Shown here: piece by piece, positions 57,541-64,000 of the stretch
Layout of the letters: every line of letters starts with the position of its first letter
Numbering within the stretch: the stretch's first letter is position 1
Made by a program: the position numbers and the translations under genes
The notes under the pieces: model-generated
Databases searched by the model: none
Told to the model about the DNA's origin: nothing
Seen by the model: only the letters and a program-made list of their open reading frames with translations
NCBI RefSeq assembly: GCF_011075055.1
Contig: NC_058149.1
Location: forward strand, 14,700,449 to 14,764,448
DNA length: 64,000 bases
From: Mangifera indica
Lineage: Eukaryota; Streptophyta; Magnoliopsida; Sapindales; Anacardiaceae
Direction: 5' to 3'

Positions 57541-60500
57541 ATGAAGTTTATGAAGCTGGGTTCCAAGCCTGATGCTTTTCGAGCTGATGGCAAATGCATC
57601 AGGTCTGAAGCTTTACTCTTTTGTTTCTGTTTCCTTCATTATACTTTCAATTCCACCCTTTAATTTTTATTCATTTCTGCTTGTTTCCAAATGAAAAAAC
57701 TTTAATCTGTTTGTTGTAGGTGAACTCAAGCTTGTGTTTGTTACACATAGATGCATATAGGTTCTTTTTTTTTTTTTTGGGTTAAATCATTTATTTATTG
57801 TTATCTTTTTTCTGATATTAGCTTTGCATAACAGTGATGTGTGTTACTTGATGGAGATTACCACTTCAATGATAGAAAATGAGAGCTTAACTAAGTTTTC
57901 ATTTCTTTTTTCTGGAAATCATGATTTGTTTCTTAAATATTCTTTCTACTTGGTAACAATTTAACCACATGGGTGTTTTTGAACAAATATGATTAATATA
58001 ATCTGTATGATGATGGGTGAGAGTAGAGATCGTTTAAAAAAGAGATGAGAGAAGGGCATCTGGGGTGGTCCAGTGGTTGAACTGTCTTCTTTTTGAAGAT
58101 TGTTTGGTGGTCCAAAATGTAGTAAAGGCATAAAGTGTGGAGGAGTTTAATCATTATACTGTGAGTTTCTTCTATGTAAACAGTTGTTTTTGTTCCAATA
58201 CGATTAACATTTCCTATTTTATACAGAATGATCGGATCTTCAAACAAATCTTAGGTTTAACACATTATTTATCTTACTGTTTGAGATAGTAACTATTGCA
58301 TGTGGGATGGAATAGTATTAAGTATCACCTTGCTGAGTTGTCACAAGAAATTTTTTTAAATAATGGAGTGATCTTACCTCCTACCTGTGTATTACCTTTC
58401 AAATGCATGTTAAGATGGTTGGTAGATTTAGAGTAATCGCTGGGCTTGTTAATTAGATTATTAGAATGTGGATATCTTTTAGTGTATGATATTTTATAGT
58501 TTGTTTACTGTAATGAATAAGGTAAAATTCCAGAAATATGGTTTTGATATAAAGGACTTAGCTTGTTCTTCATGTTAATGATAATTGAGAAGATTACTGA
58601 TCTTTAGACTGTCATTTGGTATGGCAATTAAAAAGGGATAGAATCATAGCTTTATTGAGCTTACTAGAACTCAACTTTTTTCTTTTTTGGTCCTTGCCTC
58701 TTAAAAACTTGTACTGAATATCTGAGCCGAGGAGGGACTGAACTACTAGTGTTTGGGCTAATTATTTGTTGCTTGAAATTTTTTCAAGTAGTTCCCTAGG
58801 TCTAATATTTGGTTACTCCCTGCTTTCAAAGTGCTAAAAGCTTATATCATTTGTTGAATCTGTAATGTTTTAGTCTCATTTCATTGGATTGCAGAGTGCC
58901 CCTAACTATTTAGCAAAAAGGTTAGATATGTAAAATGTTACAAATGAGTCTGCATCTACTTGATTAACATGTTGAATGGATAACTTAGAGCTGCTTGGAG
59001 ATGAGTATGAAATTGTCATGCTGTGAATGTTAGCCCATGTTTTCTATGATAGTGGGTTTTACTGATTTCTTACATTAGATTCAATTGTTTTGATAGGCCT
59101 ACACTTTCTCTCTTTTTGTGCTTAGTGTGATTTATATTCTTATGCAGGTATGTGACATCTGAACTGGCTACGGATGTTGTCATAAATGTTGGTGAAGTGA
59201 AGTTTTATCTTCATAAGGTATAGATTCCCCTTTGTACAGTTTAAACCTTTCTGAATGTCGAGATTCTTTATGTCATCTTTCTATTAACTGCCTGATAACT
59301 CAATAATACTGTTTTAACTCTAATAATATGGTTCAAGTGACAGTACTTAAGTATTATGCTCTGTTTCAAGTTATTTTAATCTTGTATTCTCATAATGTTT
59401 CCCTTTCGTTCGGCTGCATGGTGTGCTTTGATTCATAAAGTTGTTTCCTTTATATGCCTTTGCAGTTTCCACTCTTGTCGAAGAGCAATCGCTTGCAGAA
59501 ACTGGTGCAGAAAGCCAGTGAGGAAAACTCTGATGAAATCAATGTGGTTGATTTTCCTGGTGGGCCTAAAGCCTTTGAAATTTGTGCGAAATTCTGCTAT
59601 GGAATGACTGTTACTCTCAATGCATACAATGTTGTGGCTGCTCGTTGCGCAGCTGATTATCTTGAGATGACTGAGGATGTAGATCGAGGAAATTTAATCT
59701 TTAAAATTGAAGTGTTTCTCAATTCCAGTATTTTCCGCAGCTGGAAAGATTCCATTATTGTTCTCCAAACCACTAGATCCCTTCTTCCCTGGTCTGAAAA
59801 TCTAAAAATTGTTGGAAGATGTATAGATTCCATTGCATCTAAAACCTCTGTGGATCCTTCAAACATTACTTGGTCATACACATATAACAGGAAATTATCA
59901 GTGCCTGATAAAATAATTGAGGAACGTGTAAAGATTGGGGAGAAAAATGACTCTGTTCCGAAGGATTGGTGGGTCGAAGATATATGTGAGCTGGAGATTG
60001 ATCTCTACAAGCGAGTCATGATTACTGTGAAATCTAAAGGAAGGATGGATGGTTCTGTAATTGGGGAGGCACTGAGGACCTATGCAGTTAGATGGTTGCC
60101 GGATTCTGTTGATACATTGATTTCAGATGCTCATAGCAGAAGGAACAAATTTCTGGTGGAAACAATTGTTTGCTTATTGCCGTCAGACAAAGGTGTCGGT
60201 TGTTCGTGCAGTTTCTTGCTGAAACTGTTGAAAGTGGCCATCTTGATTGGTGTGGATGATTCATCAAGGGAAGATCTGGTTAAGAGGATCAGTTTAAAGT
60301 TCCATGACGCTTCTGCTAAAGATTTATTAATCCCAGCACGGTCACCTCAGACCACTTTTTATGATGTCGAATTGGTGCATTCCATTGTGAACCGATATAT
60401 GATGCAGGAAAAGTCAAGTCAGGGTTTAGACATAGAGAGGAATGAGAAGGGAACTGATGATTTTGTTTTAGGGCATGGATCTTTGTTGGCTGTAGGTAAA

Positions 60501-61318
60501 CTGATTGATGTGTATCTCATGGAAATTGCACATGACCCAAATCTTTCTCTTTCCAGTTTCATCAACTTGTCACTGTCAATTCCTGATGCTGGAAGACCAA
60601 TTCATGATGGACTGTACAGAGCCATTGATGAGTACTTGAAGGTAAAGCTTTGCACACTCATATTTTGTGTCTTAGTTATACGGACACTTCATTCTATACA
60701 TAGAGCTTAGTATATTTTAAAGATAACATAGTACATTACTCATAATGAAGGGCTGGTTTATTTATATATCATCAGGAGCACCCTGGCATGACAAAGGCTG
60801 AAAGAAAAAAGATATGTGGGCTGATGGATGTCAGAAAACTGACGATAGATGCATCTATGCATGCAGCACAAAATGAACGACTGCCGCTCCGGGTTGTGGT
60901 GCAAGTTCTCTTTTTTGAGCAGGTTAGAGCCGCTGCAGGGGTTCATGCCCCTAACAACAATGCCTGCAATGCTTCACAGTCTACAACAAACACAGATGAA
61001 GAATGGGAGAAAGCAGCAGTGGAAGACAACCAAAGATCCGTCAAGAAAAAGATGAGTCAAATGAAGATAAAAGACGAGGAATTCCCAAAGAAAGGAAAAC
61101 TAACTAAGAAGAACAGCAAAAATGGCATAAGTGTTGTGCAGCTGTTACCATCAAGGTCAAGAAGAATATTTGATAAGTTGTGGGTTGTGGGTAAAGGGCA
61201 TGGAGAAAACAGGAGCTCTGAGACATCTGGGAGTTCACAAAGCCCTACTTCATTGGCTCCTGGGGATACCAAGTCTTCTGGTTCATCTTCAAGACACAGG
61301 AGGCACTCCATATCTTAG
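57541..61318 (+). CDS. NPY1: BTB/POZ-NPH3 protein, NPY1/ENP type
   Basis: Four exons: 57541-57602, 59148-59217, 59466-60641, 60776-61318; 616 residues (Arabidopsis NPY1 is about 571). It starts [13 protein letters not shown]. The BTB domain covers about residues 25-130 ([51 protein letters not shown]). The NPH3 domain spans about 205-490 ([54 protein letters not shown], and HGLYRAID-type sequence, here [13 protein letters not shown]) and includes [29 protein letters not shown]. The end [11 protein letters not shown]...[10 protein letters not shown] is the NPY-clade signature. NPY proteins work with PID/AGC kinases in auxin-dependent organogenesis and PIN polarity. The order ENODL-NPY agrees with Arabidopsis At4g31840/At4g31820. 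Confidence 0.93.
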
Positions 61319-62644
61319 AGGAGATGGATTAAAACATGAAACGAACAGGTGAAAAAAATTCAAAAGCATTGTAAGTGTAAAAAATGGTAGGCTTTTGTTC
61401 TAGTTGATGTTGGTTTATCACTGTATCTTGCAAGCATGCGTATTCCAAGAGTTTCTTCTGCAGAAATTTGTAATCGGTTTCATTTTGAGTGCCACTGCCT
61501 TCTCTTTCTAACAGCTCTTAATTGCTAATGTAAGATTATCTATTATATTATAACACTAGTTAACTAGAGGGCAGTTCATGTTTCAGTTATTCTAAAGGGC
61601 AGTTTATGTTTTGTAGATCTGAATATTTGACTTTGAGTCCAATTTCAATCGAATTTAGATGTAAAAAATTATTGAGTTTGAGGTTCAGTTTGAACTGGTC
61701 TTGAATTGACTCTTTGAAGTTCACATGTGTGTATTCAGTTTGAGGTTTTAACGGTACATTGGCAGTAATATATGTGTATTTTTGTTAATGGGAAACACAT
61801 TCTCTTATGAATCAAAACGAAACTTTTCACTAATGTTAAATACTGTCACTTGGAAAGAATTTAGACGGTGGATCATTGGTCAAGGTAATATGGTCAAACT
61901 TTTGATCACAAATTCACATATCATATTTTGTTTATTGAAAGAGCTAATTGACCAAACTTACAAATTTTATATAATCTTTGATTTAAATTTGATTAGTTCC
62001 ATTCAAACAAAATTTAAGTTTAAATAATTCAAATAAAGTCTAATTATATTTATGCTATATAAGTTAATGAGAGTTACTGTTTATTTGAACTGTATTTGAG
62101 TTGAATAATCAAATTAAGTTTAAATTTGTTTGAACTAATTGAAGATATGATCAAATTAAACTTGAATGCGAGTTATACTTAAGGTTGGATTCGGATCTAT
62201 GGATCTATTCATAAAAGTAGGGATGGTAAGAGAACAAAGACAGGCTATATACTGGAAACACTAAATTGATCCAAATTGGTTCTGTATGATCCTCGTCCCC
62301 TCTCTAGAAGAAAGAGTCCCTTTCCCCTGCTTTTCTATCCTGACTTGGGTATAAATAGAGGAGTCGGATTTAAAGTATGTCTACCAACGTTGCTGCCTTG
62401 TCCAACTCTACTGGGTTTAGCCGTTCCCGATACTATCAAAGAATCTCATTCTTGTAAGAGAACCCGGTTTGGAGCGCCAAATTCACATGCCTAATAAAAA
62501 GGTCTAGTTTTGTACTTTCGTTGACTTTCCATTTCTGCTTCGGTGATAGAGATTTCATTACCATTGTTATCGTTACTTGTCTGTTAGAGAGATTATGTAC
62601 TGTGAATTAGAGAGATAACTGGTAAGAGATTCATGTAATTTAAG
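61319..62644. other. Intergenic between NPY and the PLD-like gene
   Basis: NPY 3'UTR, then degenerate AT-rich repeat sequence (61610-61750, 61930-62200). A base-balanced patch at 62230-62510 includes TATAAATAGAGG; its 72-codon frame is not recognisable. It may be promoter or an inserted fragment. Confidence 0.4.
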
Positions 62645-64000
62645 ATGAAATCTAGATACATAATCATGTCATCGTTTATTCTTTTTCTCTTGTTCAATAT
62701 TTTTCTGCCCAGTGTCTCCTCCTCCTCGTCTTCGTGCAAAGCATGGGTGGTTCAATCGATACCCACCAACATGCTCCACCTGCAACGGGTTCCTGGCGTT
62801 CTCTCTACAGGTAAAAGGAATCAAAGTCTTTCACTTTGTTTCAGTTCTTTTATGGGTTTAACTGCAATCTGTCATTGGGTTCTCATATTGTATTGAACAG
62901 GGAATGTGTTGAAGTGGATGGCTGGAAACTCTACGAAGAAACTAGATATAATAGCTCAGTACTGGCAGCTGTTGGCTCATCCAGATGATCCTCGCTCAGG
63001 GGATTATGGTTACTCTGAGAAAGATATGGAAGTTTTGGTGCACAAGAAGGGTCTGATGTTTACCAGGCCCTGGAGAATGCCGCTAACCAAAATGTTAGTA
63101 TAAGGTAATACTTGAATTGAAATGTTGATGTCGCTTGTGGGATATGAAGCTTAGACATTAGTTGCAAGTTATTTGGTAGTTATTCAAGAAAAAAATGTTA
63201 AGTTCGAAGGTGACTTTTGAATGGTTCTGATTGTTTGTGCCACACATATGGTGTAGTTGCTTTCATTATAGACTAGCTGATAGTCTTTAGGGTAGATATG
63301 AAATTATAAATATAATGCTATCTGGGGTTAATTTGTGATTGATATTTGGTCGGAGTGTGAATTAGCCTTTCGTTTCTTTGGTTTCCAGGGAAAGGGGAGC
63401 TTAAAGAAACTTCCATTCTCTTGTGTATGCTAGCAAAGCTATATTTGTTAATTTTGATTTGGTACACTAAAAAAGACCATTTTGTGTTGCTTGTGAATTT
63501 CATTATCTTTCCAGATTATTGCAGCATTCAGGAGTGTATCCTGACTACACCACTGAACCATCAAACCTTGCTTCAGGCAGACCTAATGTGCAGAATGTGA
63601 CCTTATTACTCAGTGATTGGTGGGGTTCAGGTATCATCCACACCAAAGTTTGGATATCAGATCGCCGTGATGTGTATATTGGATCTGCTAACAATGATTG
63701 GAAATCTCTGACTCAGGTACACAGTATTCTTTTTTTTTTTTAAATTCTTTTAATTATATATTTGGAGGAAAATCAGCACATTGATTCCTGCATCTGTCCA
63801 ATTTCTTCCTTGTGGTTGAGTTCACAAATCTGCTTTGTGGTAACAGTGTGGCATTATGTCCTGATTATCAAATGGTTACAGGTGAAGGAAGTTGGAATTT
63901 ATATTGTTGACTGTCCAAGAATGGCTAAAAAGGTCGAGGCTTACTTTGATAACCTATGGAAGCTTGGATCTCTTAATTCTTCAGCTTACACAAGAAATAT
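62645..64000 (+). CDS. PLD3-like HKD phospholipase D family protein, 3' part missing, exon 2 frameshifted
   Basis: Exons 62645-62810, 62901-63104, 63515-63716 and 63882 onward past the window edge. It has a signal sequence (SSFILFLLFNIFLPSVSSS), KAWVVQSIPTNMLHLQRVPG and LDIIAQYWQLLAHPDDPRSG. Exon 3 has the first HKD motif in full: HTKVWISD then RRDVYIGSANNDW (HxKx4Dx6GSxN), followed by SLTQVKEVGIYIVDC. This is the PLD3/PLD4 branch, lumenal or secreted enzymes described as exonucleases/phospholipases in animals; the plant role is unsettled. Exon 2 changes frame after DYGYSEKDM: the expected SFGAQEGSDVYQALENA is in another frame, consistent with one missing base near 63030-63032 (204 bases instead of 205). 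It could be a sequence error or a pseudogene. The second HKD is outside the window. Confidence 0.82.

Overview
The window looks like nuclear DNA from a dicot plant, probably a woody rosid; the species cannot be fixed from sequence alone. The grounds are: GT-AG introns with T-rich tails, AT-rich intergenic DNA with SSRs, plant-only families (eIFiso4G, NPH3/BTB, early nodulin-like, PPR), and recovered proteins that match Arabidopsis families along their whole length. Exon coordinates were derived by hand from splice signals, reading phase and recognised protein families. Gene names come from recalled family sequences, not from a database search.

Layout from left to right. (1) 5' part of an RRC1/SR140 splicing-factor gene (-). 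(2) ENHANCER OF RUDIMENTARY homologue ERH (-). (3) Plastid-type glutathione peroxidase (-) with an apparent +1 frameshift in its transit-peptide exon. (4) eIF(iso)4G (+). (5) An intronless PLS-class PPR protein (+). (6) A PP2C phosphatase like Arabidopsis PP2C60 (+). (7) A TPD1-like secreted cysteine-rich protein (+) with an unresolved first junction. (8) A small plant coiled-coil protein (-). (9) An intronless P-class PPR protein, the likely orthologue of PGR3 (-). (10) C1D/Rrp47-like exosome cofactor (+), divergent from PGR3. (11) Early nodulin-like protein (-). (12) TM9SF/TMN transporter-like protein (-). (13) NPY/ENP-type BTB-NPH3 protein (+). (14) 5' part of a PLD3-like HKD protein (+) with an apparent 1-bp deletion; it runs off the right edge.

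The genes are not an operon or one pathway. Their association is historical: the order GPX - PP2C - PGR3 - ENODL - NPY matches what I recall of Arabidopsis At4g318xx. RRC1 - C1D - ENODL - TMN matches At5g250xx-251xx, and GPX/PP2C/ENODL also occur at At2g250xx. The window therefore resembles an unfractionated version of a block that Arabidopsis carries as split duplicates.

Intergenic DNA and introns hold DNA-transposon debris: a hAT-like element with a perfect 8-bp target duplication in an eIFiso4G intron, a related one in a PP2C intron, a long-arm foldback element at 12.76-13.59 kb with a truncated relative at 2.6-3.1 kb, and a hairpin repeat at 2.05-2.45 kb. A degenerate AT-rich dispersed repeat appears in most intergenic gaps. 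No rRNA, tRNA, CRISPR or prokaryotic feature was seen. I found no convincing previously undescribed multi-gene system. The most useful oddities are the single-base frame breaks, the transposon insertions and the splice-site peculiarities.
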